Shown here: positions 18,591 through 31,321 of the stretch, one piece after another
How positions within the stretch are numbered: position 1 is the first letter of the stretch
Layout: every line of letters starts with the position of its first letter
Assembly: GCF_003576645.1 (NCBI RefSeq)
Contig: NC_044924.1
Location: 21,886,045-21,950,044, forward strand
DNA length: 64,000 nucleotides
Direction: 5' to 3'
Source of the DNA: Ipomoea triloba
Taxonomy: Eukaryota > Streptophyta > Magnoliopsida > Solanales > Convolvulaceae
Notes under the pieces: generated by a model
Seen by the model: only the letters and a program-made list of their open reading frames with translations
The model's database searches: none
What the model was told of the DNA's origin: nothing
Translations under genes and position numbers: made by a program

Positions 18591-19578
18591 CAAGAAGATG
18601 AGAAAGACGGCGGTTGCAAGAAGATGAGGAAGACGGGCATAGCGAAGATGCGGAAGACGACCATGGAGAAGAACACGTTGTGGGTTAACCGGTTCCTTGA
18701 CTCGGTTATGTAGTGTTTTCAGTTCTTTTTGTTGTTTTTTTTTTTTTATTTTTTGTTTTGTTTTTTGTTTTTTGTTTTTTTTCAACGAAGAAGATCTTGC
18801 TTTATATTTTCAACAAAAAATTGTTTTTGTTTTTCACAATTATATTCCCAGCTTCTATAAGTAAGTAAGAAAAACGTTTTCCATGGTGTTACTATGATAG
18901 TCTAACAGCCCTCAAATGTAACCAATGATACTCTGTGCTTCATTGCATACTATTCAGAAACCTGATGTTCTCCCAAATTTTAGTTCTTAATATATAATTT
19001 TATGCTTCTAAATAGTATGGCTTTAAAACTACTCCCCATAAAAGCAGAAATTAAAGTTGGAGGAACATATGGAGTTCTAAAGTGGTCCTACAAATTAATC
19101 TAAATGTTAAAAAGCACATGCTTCTTGTTTTTTTTTTTTTTTATATCTTTGCAAAACTTTATGCAGTAATGGTTACTTGAAACTGCTTTATAATTTTGAT
19201 TTTTGGCAAGGTTATACGTGACATTATTCAGAACCATCTCTTGCAGGGAATGCATTGCAATCTCTTGAAATTTTGAATAAATTAATAATATATATTATGA
19301 AATTGCATTGATTTCTATAGCCATATATCATTTCCCAATCAAGTTCTTGATTCATTTGAATGGATAAAGCGGCTGGAATGTATTTACAAATACTGTGTTG
19401 TAGTTAAGTGGGATATTATGTCCATGGATTGTTATGTATGATTTTTTACTTTTTACTTAATTAGGATATATTATTATTATTGATGGGGGATGAATTGAAT
19501 GGAACATTTTTGTTGAATTGAATTGATTATTGAAAGAAAATGTATTGTAGTAGGGAGAACCGGAAACTAAAAGACTTA

Positions 19579-19628
<50 letters not shown>
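18591..19628. other. Non-coding, AT-rich, with simple repeats
   Basis: GAAGATGAGAAAGACGG repeats at 18590-18665, T-rich runs at 18725-18782, and a long (TA)n tract at 19583-19629 that ends where the next Copia begins. No gene. Confidence 0.45.
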
Positions 19629-19632
<4 letters not shown>

Positions 19633-19750
19633 AGACTAAGTATTATCTGTTGTATAGTTACCTAGTCTATAGCCTGTTATGTAGAGTACGGTTATTGTGT
19701 TATTATCTGTAAACTCTTTCCTGTGGAATCAATGGTTAATCACAATCTCA
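19629..19750 (+). repeat. Short 5' LTR of Copia element 2
   Basis: TGTTAGACTAAG ... CACAATCTCA, 122 bp with TG/CA ends, followed by TGGTATCAGA (19753-19762), which matches the first ten bases of the usual Met-tRNA primer site. No 3' LTR is present in the window, so the limits rest on the ends and primer site alone. Confidence 0.6.
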
Positions 19751-19805
19751 TTTGGTATCAGATTTGCGATAGGTTATCTTTCCTTTTTTCTCTCCCTTCT
19801 TCCCG

Positions 19806-21255
19806 ATGGCAGCGAACGATTCCGAACACACCGTCTCTGCGGCTGCCGTACCGGCGCTGGCCACCGTCACCACCCAAAACTCCCTCCACTCCGCTCACCA
19901 CTTCGTGTCGATCAAGTTGACGACACGTAACTACTTATTCTGGCGTACACAGCTTGTGCCATTCCTCAAAGGGCAAGGGCTCCTAGAGTTCGTCGACGGC
20001 TCCACGCCGTGCCCACCGGCGACACTCGTCGCTGCTTCTGACGCGACAGGGAGCTCGATCGATGAAGCCTCCTCCGCTCCTGCAAATCCAGCGTATGCCG
20101 GCTGGATCCAACAAGAGCAATCCATCCTATCAATGTTAGTCGCGTTTCTCTCCGAGGAAGTAATGTACCTTGCCGCCGGTCGATCCACGGCGAGAGAGGT
20201 CTGGAGCTCCATTGAAGCGGCTCTTGGCTCATCCACCCGCGCACGCTGCTTGAACCTCCTCGCCCAGTTTCAGTCGCTCAGGCAAGGCGACTCCACGCCG
20301 GCGGAATACCTCGGCCGTGCTCAACTCCTCGTCGAAGACTTCGCATTGGCAGGTCGACCGGTCTCCCTCGACGAGCAAAACCTCTATGTGTTTAGAGGGC
20401 TAAGGCCGGAGTTCAGGGCCATGGCGGCGTCGCTCGTCGTCTCAGGTACTCCGGTCTCGATTCCTCAATTGTCTGACTGCTTGCAGACTCAACAATTCAT
20501 CTATGCGGATGAATTTGTGCCTGGGATTCCGGCGCTGCCCTCGGGTGCTTCGACAGCCATGGTGGCCAATCGTTCACGAAGGCAGAATGGCGATGGTGGT
20601 GGTCGTCAGCAACGCGGCGGTGGCCGCGGTAATCACTGGCAGAACCGCGGTGGCGGTCGCGGCGGAGGACAGGGTCGCGGACGCCAGGGCTCTCCCCGCT
20701 GCCAAATATGTCGCTCCCACGGACATACTACTGTCTACTGTTACTGGCGGTATTCCGAACAGCCATCACATGCAATGTGGTGGTCACTGGTGATCGAGGT
20801 GCCCAGCCTGAGATGTCTGCCTGGTTACCCGACACAGGTGCAACAGCGCACGCCACACCGGACCCGACCATGATGACGCAGTCCGAGGACTATTCGGGCG
20901 GTGATGTCATCCGAGTTGGTAATGGCGCAGGTTTGGGTATTTCCCGTATTAGATTTGCTTCGATTCCCTCGGTTTCTAAATCTTTAAAATTGAATGATAT
21001 TCTACATGTTCCTCACCTATCTGCGTCATTATTATCAGTTAATCGTTTTTCAATTGATAATAGAGTTTTCTTCGAATTTCATCCCGATTTTTTTGTTGTG
21101 AAGGACTGCATCACCAAGGAGGTGCTCCTTAGAGGTTCCTGTTCGGGTGGTCTGTACACACTTTCGGTACCCCGGGCACATTCAGCATTCATAACTGCTC
21201 GGGCTTCTTCCGCCGTGTGGCATCGTCGCTTAGGCCACCCGCACACTCGGCTAAG
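19806..21255 (+). pseudogene. Copia element 2: gag, protease and start of integrase, truncated
   Basis: Starts MAANDSEHTVSAAAVPALAT; the capsid part has KLTTRNYLFWRTQLVPFLKG and LGSSTRARCLNLLAQFQSLR. A Gly/Arg-rich tail precedes a zinc knuckle CQICRSHGHTTVYC. A frameshift near 20750 moves into the protease frame (WLPDTGATAHATPD, active site DTGA). The pre-integrase module VWHRRLGHPHTRL is then cut off as the sequence changes to CACTA subterminal repeats. The coding part is much richer in G and C than its surroundings. RT, RNase H and the 3' LTR are gone. Confidence 0.85.
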
Positions 21256-21436
21256 AACCGGCGTCGTAAGGTCTATTTAAAATAAAATAAAAAAATAAAA
21301 TATATACGACGTCGGTTCGCTTATGAACCGACGTCGTATATATATAATTTTTTTTTAATTCAGATTTTTCAATTTTAAAAATAAAATAAAACCCTATGGC
21401 GTCGGTTGTATCACCAACAGACGTCGTAGGTTCTTA
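21250..21436 (+). repeat. CACTA subterminal repeats (5' side)
   Basis: Repeated GAACCGRCGTCGTA and its complement CGACGTCGGTTC, in direct and inverted order, separated by AT-rich spacers. Such short subterminal arrays bind the transposase accessory protein in CACTA elements. The terminal CACTA sequence itself is not visible at the junction with Copia 2. Confidence 0.65.
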
Positions 21437-21756
21437 TTAAACATTACACACAGCGAACGCACAAACCAGATCTGATAGCCAAGTCAAAAACCCTCCGCAC
21501 ACAGCCACCGCCTTTCCCACCGTGACCGCGACAGCCACCGCCCGCCACAGCCGTCCACCGCCCACTACAGCCGCCGCTCCCGTCGCTGCAGCCACCGCCC
21601 GCCACAACGCCCTTCGCGACCGCCTTTCGTCACTGCAGCAACCGGCTGCCACAGTCGCCAACCGCGACCACCGCCCCCCACAGCCGCCCACCGCGACCAC
21701 CCGCCACAGTCGCCCACCGCGACCACCGCCTGCCACAGCCGGCCACCGCTTGCCGC
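21437..21756 (+). other. GC-rich leader exon of the CACTA transposase gene
   Basis: Very C-rich, with repeated CCGCCACAGCCGTCCACCG-like phrases, ending in GCCGCTG|GTAAGA, a good donor. It probably forms the 5' untranslated exon; the next exon has the tnp2 start at 23221. Reading frames here are low-complexity Pro/Ala/Arg and probably not protein. Confidence 0.45.
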
Positions 21757-21839
21757 TGGTAAGACATACTATTTTTTATTATATTTCAATTTTCAAATTA
21801 TTTGTTAATATATTACGAATTTTAAGAAATTATTATGTA

Positions 21840-22735
21840 TTTTAGGGTTTATTGTGTATCTTAGGTCTTATAAATTAATAATTTTGAATTTTAAGAAACT
21901 TTAATGTATTTTTGGAATTATTTATAATATATTTCGAATTTTAGGAACTATTATGTATTTTTGGCCTATAAATTCATAATTTTGAATTTTAATAAATTAT
22001 TATGTATTTTTAGGAATTATTTATAATATATTTCGATTTTAGGAACTATTATATATTTTAGACCCTATAAATTCATAATTTCGAATTTTAAGAAATTATT
22101 ATGTATTTTAGGAATTATTTAGAATATATTTCGAATTTCTGGAATTGTTATGTATTTTAGGCACTATAAATTCATAATTTCGAATTTTAAGAAATTATTA
22201 TGTATCTTTAGGAATTATTTATAATATATTTCAAATTTTAGGAACTATTATGTATTTTTTGCCCTATAAATTCATAATTTCGAATTTTAAGAAATTATTA
22301 TGTATTTTTAGGAATTATTTATAATATATTTCGAATTTTAGGAACTATTATGTATTTTAGGCCCTATAAATTCATAATTTTGAATTTTAAGAAATCTCAA
22401 TGTATTTTAGAAATTATTTATAATATATATCGAATTTTAAGAATTATTATTGTATTTTATGCCCTATAAATTCATAATTTTGAATTTTAATAAATTATTA
22501 TGTATTTTTAGGAATTATTTATAATATATTTCGAATTTTAGGAACTATTATGTATTTTAGGCCCTATAAATTCATAATTTTGAATTTTAAGAAATCTCAA
22601 TGTATTTTAGAAATTATTTATAATATATATCGAATTTTAAGAATTATTATTGTATTTTATGCCCTATAAATTCATAATTTTGAATTTTAATAAATTATTA
22701 TGTATTTTTAGGAATTATTTATAATTTCGAATTAT
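21840..22735. repeat. 100-bp tandem repeat array with a 200-bp higher-order unit
   Basis: About nine units, each with CCCTATAAATTCATAATTT followed by GAATTTTAAGAAAT and TTCGAATTTTAGG. Spacing of the CCCTATAAA phrase is 100 bp (near 22061, 22161, 22261, 22361, 22461, 22561, 22661). 22361-22560 and 22561-22720 are almost identical, so the last part is a doubled 200-bp unit. Lies in the first CACTA intron. Confidence 0.9.
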
Positions 22736-22817
22736 ATTAATTTACAAATAAAACTTGTAGGTAATTAGTTAGATTCGGGATTTATTTACGGACGTGGATA
22801 ACTCTGTGGTGAGGTAA

Positions 22818-23142
22818 GATTTTTTCCTGTTTTTATTTATGCTTTGGCTTTATATTCTGCATCCAGTGATTAGCCACACTGTGGTCTATGTTTATTTATG
22901 CTTTTGCTTTATATATTGCATCCGGTGATTAGCCACACCGTGGTCTATGTTTATTTATGCTTTGGCTTTATATTCTACATCGGTGATTAGCCACACTGTG
23001 GTCTATGTTTATTTATGCTTTGGCTTTATATTCTGCATCCGGTCATTAGCCACACCGTGGTCTATGTTTATTTATGCTTTGGCTATATATTCTGCATCCG
23101 GTGATTAGCCACACCGTGGTCTATGTTTATTTATGCTTTGTT
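22818..23142. repeat. 60-bp tandem repeat array
   Basis: Five units carrying TTTATTTATGCTTTGGCTTT, TGCATCCGGTGATTAGCCAC and AC(C/T)GTGGTCTATG. Copies differ slightly, so this is a true old array. Each unit contains CCACACCGTGG, a small palindrome. Confidence 0.9.
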
Positions 23143-23220
23143 TGTTATTATTATACAATTTGTTGAATTAGTGTTAACTTATGTTTAATTAGGATTAATA
23201 TTATTTTAGATTGGCTTGTG

Positions 23221-24306
23221 ATGGATAAAAGTTGGATGAATGCTTCTCGAATTAGTCAAGAATACGATGATGGTGTTTAAAATTTTATTAACTTTGCAAA
23301 GAATAACCTTCCGGGTAGTAATGAAAGGTTCCTTTGTCCTTGTAAGAAGTCTTGTAATCAGAAAATGTTATGTGTGAAAGACGTATATGATGATCTAATC
23401 TGTCATGGGATTAATCCATCTTATACAAAATGGATATGGCATGGTGAAAGCAATGTGGCTACAACATCTAACATGTATGTTGACAACGAAGAAAATGAAG
23501 ATGATGAGTCTGAAGATCAATTAGATGAAATGTTTCGCGATGTAGGGGGGGAGTTCACCGATCGGTCAAACGAGTTGGATAAATTATTGAAGGATTCAAA
23601 ATTACCTTTATGGCCGGGTTGTAGTAAATATACCCGATTATCTACTGTATTAAAATTATTCAACTTGAAAGCTGGGAATGGGTAGAGTGACAAGAGCTTT
23701 ACTGCGTTACTTGAGATATTAAAGGATATGCTTCCAGATGATAATGAACTTCCGAAGAGTACATATGATGCGAAGAAGATTTTGTGTCCCATGGGTATGG
23801 GATATAAAAAGATACATGTTTGCCCTAACGATTGCATATTGTTTAGGAATGATTACAAAGATTTGCATGCATGTCCAATATGTGGGGCATCTCGTTTCAA
23901 AACAAGAGAGAATGTTGCTGGGAAAGTAAGTTTGAAAAGTCCACCATCTAAAGTTATGTGGTATCTTCCAATTCTCTCAAGATTTAAGAGTATGTTTGGT
24001 AATCCAAGCGACGCGAAAAACTTAACATGACATGCAGATCAAAAAATTTCTGATGGCAAGCTTCGACACCCGACTAATTCTCGTCAATGGACAACATTTG
24101 ATAATGCTTGGACTTTTTACTGATGGTATGAACCCTCACGGGAACCTAAGTAGCAAACATGGCTCGTGGCCAGTTATGTTGGTAATTTATAATTTACCTC
24201 CTTGGTTGTGTATGAAACGCAAATACATATTATTGTGCTTAATGATTTCTAGGCCAAAACAACCAGGAAATGATATAGATGTCTTTTTGGCGCCTTTGAT
24301 TGAAGG
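23221..24306 (+). pseudogene. CACTA tnp2-type transposase, N-terminal part
   Basis: Starts MDKSWMNASRISQEYDDGV then a TAA. The transposase-associated zinc domain follows (FLCPCKKSCNQ ... HGINPSYTKWIWHGE), an acidic stretch, then the tnp2 region (CPMGMGYKKIHVCPNDC, CPICGASRFK, SKVMWYLPILSRFKSMF). Stops at 23278, 23683 and 24028 and a frameshift near 24060-24130 break it. After the last break other frames give NPHGNLSSKHGSWPVML, YNLPPWLCMKRKYI and FLAPLIE. The solo LTR starts here, and the frame resumes with DLKSLWDEGVLMFDAY at 28948. Confidence 0.85.
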
Positions 24307-27300
24307 TGTAACACCCCGGCCCGGCTATACCGTGCATCCGGAGTAGTTACCGCCACACCTAGATTGAACCCTATCTCATCTAGAAAGAGTCCACTCTAGA
24401 TGCACAGGCTAAAGAAGGAAAACTGTTTTCTCACACTTACTACTTGATATAATTCTCAAGTATATGTATATTGCATCGGAAAGAAGGGAGCTATTCAATC
24501 ATATATATATATATATATACGTAGCAGCGGAAAGAAAAAGACAGCTTGGTTAGCTACGAAAATATACAGGAATTGACCCATTGGGTCCAAAAACATAGAA
24601 GTTCAAGTTGGTTACAACTTGCTAACCAAACTAATGCTACCGTGACTGCAAAAGATTTTCACCAAAGGAGTGTAAGCGAGTACGGTAGGATGTACAGGTG
24701 GAGGAGTATATGCCAGAGAGGGAGGAACAGGAGCGTGGCCGGGAGCGTAGGGGTGGTCATCCAACAAGAAGTGCACATAATCATCATACTCATGCACAGG
24801 AAACACAAAATCAGATGAGCTCTCAGAGCTCATCGGGCTGCATGAGCCAACACTAGATATTATCTGTTAAAAGACACAATGAAGTGTAGTTAGCACGACG
24901 GCTAAGTAAGGAAATCCATTGTCACTCAAAAGTAAACAAAGGTTTCGAAAATATAATAATTAGAAAGCTGTATGGTTTACCCATGAGTTGAAAATCTACA
25001 TGCAACTAGATTATCAACAACAGATAACATAGTAGTATGTGCGAGTTTAGTCAACATATAATACTTTTCATTTTCGGGAATTTTCATCATTTTTAACTCA
25101 AAAGAGAGAGAGAGTGTTCAGCAGCACGTTTCAGTGCTTAAAATACGTTACATTTTGGATAGAATCATTTCTTTCTCAATGTCGTTAGAGAGTAACTCTT
25201 TTCTCATCTTTAAAACCTCCTTAGTTTCATATTAGCAAGCGTGAGGCCTTTGGAGAATTCTCATAACTCCCTCTCTGACCACTTGGATCATCGAACTCGG
25301 GATCAGTGGTCATCACCCGGTCTAACACTGATCCCCGGGACGTAAGGTTCGTTAAAATGATTCCTAGCTGGCCTAGCCAGGTCCGTTAAAACGACACCTA
25401 CCCGGACTTCTGGAGTAACTATACTTTAAGTGTGCACACCCCCATAGGAATACCTCATCCTACGAGTTATATAGTACCCGGCGAATAGACTTCGCCCTGC
25501 AGTATGAACTAGTTATACAATATAACATAACGATGAAGAGACTTCGCTCTGCAGTATGAATGATCATACAATATAACACAACGACCTTTGGGCAATGGCA
25601 CTTAAAGCCACCCGTGGGTCAATCAAGGTCCTCCTCTACTTACTTTAGAAACTAAGGTTTTGAAAACATGATCCTTCCTTCAGTTTTTCTTTCTCAAATC
25701 ATTTTTGTCAAAATTGTTTCTAACCATTCCCTTTTCAGAAAATTTCAGCTTGGTGCAGTCCGAAAGATTGAGCCGGTAAAAATAATTCCCGAACTCTTTT
25801 TCACTTAGAAATTTTTATGGTAGAACCCCAATTTATAGTACTTGATGTCAATAAAAAGTTTTGGTCATTTTGATCCGCGAATAAACACAGAAAATTNCCA
25901 TCTAAAGTTATGTGGTATCTTCCAATTCTCTCAAGATTTAAGAGTATGTTTGGTAATCCAAGCGACGCGAAAAACTTAACATGACATGCAGATCAAAAAA
26001 TTTCTGATGGCAAGCTTCGACACCCGACTAATTCTCGTCAATGGACAACATTTGATAATGCTTGGACTTTTTACTGATGGTATGAACCCTCACGGGAACC
26101 TAAGTAGCAAACATGGCTCGTGGCCAGTTATGTTGGTAATTTATAATTTACCTCCTTGGTTGTGTATGAAACGCAAATACATATTATTGTGCTTAATGAT
26201 TTCTAGGCCAAAACAACCAGGAAATGATATAGATGTCTTTTTGGCGCCTTTGATTGAAGGTGTAACACCCCGGCCCGGCTATACCGTGCATCCGGAGTAG
26301 TTACCGCCACACCTAGATTGAACCCTATCTCATCTAGAAAGAGTCCACTCTAGATGCACAGGCTAAAGAAGGAAAACTGTTTTCTCACACTTACTACTTG
26401 ATATAATTCTCAAGTATATGTATATTGCATCGGAAAGAAGGGAGCTATTCAATCATATATATATATATATATACGTAGCAGCGGAAAGAAAAAGACAGCT
26501 TGGTTAGCTACGAAAATATACAGGAATTGACCCATTGGGTCCAAAAACATAGAAGTTCAAGTTGGTTACAACTTGCTAACCAAACTAATGCTACCGTGAC
26601 TGCAAAAGATTTTCACCAAAGGAGTGTAAGCGAGTACGGTAGGATGTACAGGTGGAGGAGTATATGCCAGAGAGGGAGGAACAGGAGCGTGGCCGGGAGC
26701 GTAGGGGTGGTCATCCAACAAGAAGTGCACATAATCATCATACTCATGCACAGGAAACACAAAATCAGATGAGCTCTCAGAGCTCATCGGGCTGCATGAG
26801 CCAACACTAGATATTATCTGTTAAAAGACACAATGAAGTGTAGTTAGCACGACGGCTAAGTAAGGAAATCCATTGTCACTCAAAAGTAAACAAAGGTTTC
26901 GAAAATATAATAATTAGAAAGCTGTATGGTTTACCCATGAGTTGAAAATCTACATGCAACTAGATTATCAACAACAGATAACATAGTAGTATGTGCGAGT
27001 TTAGTCAACATATAATACTTTTCATTTTCGGGAATTTTCATCATTTTTAACTCAAAAGAGAGAGAGAGTGTTCAGCAGCACGTTTCAGTGCTTAAAATAC
27101 GTTACATTTTGGATAGAATCATTTCTTTCTCAATGTCGTTAGAGAGTAACTCTTTTCTCATCTTTAAAACCTCCTTAGTTTCATATTAGCAAGCGTGAGG
27201 CCTTTGGAGAATTCTCATAACTCCCTCTCTGACCACTTGGATCATCGAACTCGGGATCAGTGGTCATCACCCGGTCTAACACTGATCCCCGGGACGTAAG

Positions 27301-27847
27301 GTTCGTTAAAATGATTCCTAGCTGGCCTAGCCAGGTCCGTTAAAACGACACCTACCCGGACTTCTGGAGTAACTATACTTTAAGTGTGCACACCCCCATA
27401 GGAATACCTCATCCTACGAGTTATATAGTACCCGGCGAATAGACTTCGCCCTGCAGTATGAACTAGTTATACAATATAACATAACGATGAAGAGACTTCG
27501 CTCTGCAGTATGAATGATCATACAATATAACACAACGACCTTTGGGCAATGGCACTTAAAGCCACCCGTGGGTCAATCAAGGTCCTCCTCTACTTACTTT
27601 AGAAACTAAGGTTTTGAAAACATGATCCTTCCTTCAGTTTTTCTTTCTCAAATCATTTTTGTCAAAATTGTTTCTAACCATTCCCTTTTCAGAAAATTTC
27701 AGCTTGGTGCAGTCCGAAAGATTGAGCCGGTAAAAATAATTCCCGAACTCTTTTTCACTTAGAAATTTTTATGGTAGAACCCCAATTTATAGTACTTGAT
27801 GTCAATAAAAAGTTTTGGTCATTTTGATCCGCGAATAAACACAGAAA
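23944..27847. repeat. Identical direct duplication around the single N at 25897 (probable assembly artefact)
   Basis: 23944-25893 and 25898-27847 are the same, including tnp2, LTR sequence and frameshifts. The one N is at the junction. A real duplication of this size would have to begin in tnp2 and end in the LTR at the very base where the contig ends. Confidence 0.9.
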
Positions 27848-28942
27848 TAAAAAGTTTTGGTCATTTTGATCCGCGAATAAACACAGAAAATTCCAGTTTT
27901 GGTCATTTTGATCCGCGAATAAACACAGAAAATTCCATTTTTGCCCTTGGCAGTGTGCTGTCCAGAATTTTTCTCTCTGGACCAGTTTTGGGAAAAATTC
28001 GAAAAACCATACTTATACTACTCCGATCATTATGAAATTTTATATGCAGGTTCTACACTTATTGAACTACATATCTGAAGAAAAGAGAATCAAAATACCC
28101 TTCCAAATTTTCCCAATAAATTTCGGAAGTTACTGCCAGAAATCTATCTTGATTTTTCAATATTTTCATAAGTATAAGCCTATATGGACATAAATACAAC
28201 ATACACATGCATATATTAGCTATGAACATGTACACAAAAATTACCAAAATTTCAAGGAGTAGTCTCTTGAGCCAACTAAGAGATCCTCAAGTTTAACACA
28301 TAATTTGCACATAAAATTCCTAGTCTCATAGTTCACTAGCAATTGTCCATTTTCAAGTGACTAAACCGACTTAAGGGATTCCTTACCTCTCAAGTAGTTT
28401 TTAATACCGTAGACAAAGTTGTGATCTTCTCCTCCAAATTTTCACCGAAGATCCTAGTATGGGAGCACTTGTGAAGGAAAAATGGCTATGGAGTTCTTGG
28501 ATCACAAAGAGCAAGATGAAATTTTCCTTCTCTTTTTCCTTCTCTAATTTTCGAAAATGGGAATAGAATGGGGATAATGGAAGATCAAAGCTCTATTTAT
28601 AGCAACTCAATAATATTTAAATAAGGGAAGAAACTTGGAGAGTAAGTTTATATGGTTTCTTATATGGGAAGAGATAAAGAAGCTTAGAGATCAAGCTTCA
28701 ATTTGGATCATCTTAAAAAAATATTTAAACAATAATGTGTGGCTAGAAAGAGTGACACTTGTCACAATTCTATGGTAAGTCTTTAAGAATAAGCCTTCCC
28801 TTGCCAGATAGGGGTTAAATCAGATAAAAGTTCGGTGGAATATAACTTAATTCGGGAAAATCTCAATACCAAAATTATTCTAAAAATAATCCCGTCGTTA
28901 ACCACCAAAATCTAGGCTCATTGGAATGAGTGGGGGGTTATA
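24307..28942 (-). mobile_element. Solo LTR (about 2.6 kb true length) inside tnp2
   Basis: Read on the minus strand it begins TATAACCCCCC (TG changed to TA) and ends CCGGGGTGTTACA. It is flanked by 5-bp copies GAAGG (24302-24306) and GAAGA (28943-28947), and the host reading LIE-DLKSLW is restored when the insert is removed. A TATA box (TATAAATAGAG on minus, at 28592-28602) lies about 340 bp from the 5' end, as expected for U3. No polymerase is present. The interval holds an assembly duplication, so the printed length is too large. A TIR transposon is the alternative. Confidence 0.65.
27805..27937. repeat. Two overlapping 42-bp tandem duplications
   Basis: ATAAAAAGTTTTGGTC... repeats at 27805 and 27847; GTTTTGGTCATTTTGATC... 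repeats at 27854 and 27896. Both shifts are exactly 42. Confidence 0.95.
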
Positions 28943-31321
28943 GAAGACTTGAAAAGTTTGTGGGATGAAGGTGTGTTAATGTTTGACGCATACCGAAAAG
29001 AGAGTTTTAAGTTGCATGCAATGCTTTCTGCACAATCAATGACTTTCCAGCTTATGGAAACCTATCTGGATATAGTGTCAAAGGACATAAGGCATGCCCC
29101 ATATGTGAAGATAATACATGTTATCATCAACTTGTTCATGGCAGAAAGACAGTCTACATGGGGCATCGAAGATTTCTAGATAAATTTCACCCTTATCGAA
29201 GATTAAAAAAAGCTTTCAATGGGGTACAAGACTATACAAATGCTCCACAACCATTAACTGAGATTCAAGTTTATGAATGCGTAGAGTGTATCAATGTTAC
29301 TTTTGGTAAGACTTAATAAACTTAAATCTCAAAGAGGTAAGAGATCAAAATCTAATGTTGATGTACCATAAAATGAGAAAAGTCCATGGAAAAAGAAATC
29401 AATATTCTTTGATCTTCCATATTGGAAGACACTAGATGTCAGACATAGTATTGATGTGATGCATGTTGAGAAAAATGTGTGTGATAGTCTTGTTGGAACT
29501 CTTTTAGACATAAAAGGTAAGACTAAAGATGGTCTCAATGCTAGATTGGACATGATTGAAATGGGTGTACGACCTACATTAGCTCCACGCAGTGGTGATA
29601 ATANCAATAAAAAGTTTTGGTCATTTTGATCCGCGAATAAACACAGAAAATTCCATTTTTGCCCTTGGCAGTGTGCTGTCCAGAATTTTTCTCTCTGGAC
29701 CAGTTTTGGGAAAAATTCGAAAAACCATACTTATACTACTCCGATCATTATGAAATTTTATATGCAGGTTCTACACTTATTGAACTACATATCTGAAGAA
29801 AAGAGAATCAAAATACCCTTCCAAATTTTCCCAATAAATTTCGGAAGTTACTGCCAGAAATCTATCTTGATTTTTCAATATTTTCATAAGTATAAGCCTA
29901 TATGGACATAAATACAACATACACATGCATATATTAGCTATGAACATGTACACAAAAATTACCAAAATTTCAAGGAGTAGTCTCTTGAGCCAACTAAGAG
30001 ATCCTCAAGTTTAACACATAATTTGCACATAAAATTCCTAGTCTCATAGTTCACTAGCAATTGTCCATTTTCAAGTGACTAAACCGACTTAAGGGATTCC
30101 TTACCTCTCAAGTAGTTTTTAATACCGTAGACAAAGTTGTGATCTTCTCCTCCAAATTTTCACCGAAGATCCTAGTATGGGAGCACTTGTGAAGGAAAAA
30201 TGGCTATGGAGTTCTTGGATCACAAAGAGCAAGATGAAATTTTCCTTCTCTTTTTCCTTCTCTAATTTTCGAAAATGGGAATAGAATGGGGATAATGGAA
30301 GATCAAAGCTCTATTTATAGCAACTCAATAATATTTAAATAAGGGAAGAAACTTGGAGAGTAAGTTTATATGGTTTCTTATATGGGAAGAGATAAAGAAG
30401 CTTAGAGATCAAGCTTCAATTTGGATCATCTTAAAAAAATATTTAAACAATAATGTGTGGCTAGAAAGAGTGACACTTGTCACAATTCTATGGTAAGTCT
30501 TTAAGAATAAGCCTTCCCTTGCCAGATAGGGGTTAAATCAGATAAAAGTTCGGTGGAATATAACTTAATTCGGGAAAATCTCAATACCAAAATTATTCTA
30601 AAAATAATCCCGTCGTTAACCACCAAAATCTAGGCTCATTGGAATGAGTGGGGGGTTATAGAAGACTTGAAAAGTTTGTGGGATGAAGGTGTGTTAATGT
30701 TTGACGCATACCGAAAAGAGAGTTTTAAGTTGCATGCAATGCTTTCTGCACAATCAATGACTTTCCAGCTTATGGAAACCTATCTGGATATAGTGTCAAA
30801 GGACATAAGGCATGCCCCATATGTGAAGATAATACATGTTATCATCAACTTGTTCATGGCAGAAAGACAGTCTACATGGGGCATCGAAGATTTCTAGATA
30901 AATTTCACCCTTATCGAAGATTAAAAAAAGCTTTCAATGGGGTACAAGACTATACAAATGCTCCACAACCATTAACTGAGATTCAAGTTTATGAATGCGT
31001 AGAGTGTATCAATGTTACTTTTGGTAAGACTTAATAAACTTAAATCTCAAAGAGGTAAGAGATCAAAATCTAATGTTGATGTACCATAAAATGAGAAAAG
31101 TCCATGGAAAAAGAAATCAATATTCTTTGATCTTCCATATTGGAAGACACTAGATGTCAGACATAGTATTGATGTGATGCATGTTGAGAAAAATGTGTGT
31201 GATAGTCTTGTTGGAACTCTTTTAGACATAAAAGGTAAGACTAAAGATGGTCTCAATGCTAGATTGGACATGATTGAAATGGGTGTACGACCTACATTAG
31301 CTCCACGCAGTGGTGATAATA
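27896..31321. repeat. Identical direct duplication around the single N at 29604 (probable assembly artefact)
   Basis: 27896-29603 equals 29614-31321 at an offset of 1718. The copies span the end of the LTR and the middle of tnp2. As at 25897, the N lies at the join. Confidence 0.9.
28943..29603 (+). pseudogene. CACTA tnp2 transposase, middle part (first printed copy)
   Basis: Continues from the part ending at 24306: DLKSLWDEGVLMFDAYRKES, then in shifted frames AYGNLSGYSVKGHKACPICE, GRKTVYMGHRRFLDKFHPYR, DVMHVEKNV. These are standard tnp2 motifs. The same sequence is printed again at 30661-31321, most likely the same DNA. Confidence 0.8.

Noticed and set aside
21437..21845. Long Pro/Ala/Thr/Arg-rich open frames on both strands
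   Set aside because: They arise from C-rich low-complexity DNA that reads open on both strands; position and donor site fit an untranslated CACTA leader exon.
22818..23142. CRISPR-like regular repeats
   Set aside because: Ordinary tandem repeat with diverged units and no spacers.
24546..24833. Open frames of 73 and 90 codons on both strands in the solo LTR
   Set aside because: Short, overlapping, no known domain; printed twice only because of the duplicated assembly segment.
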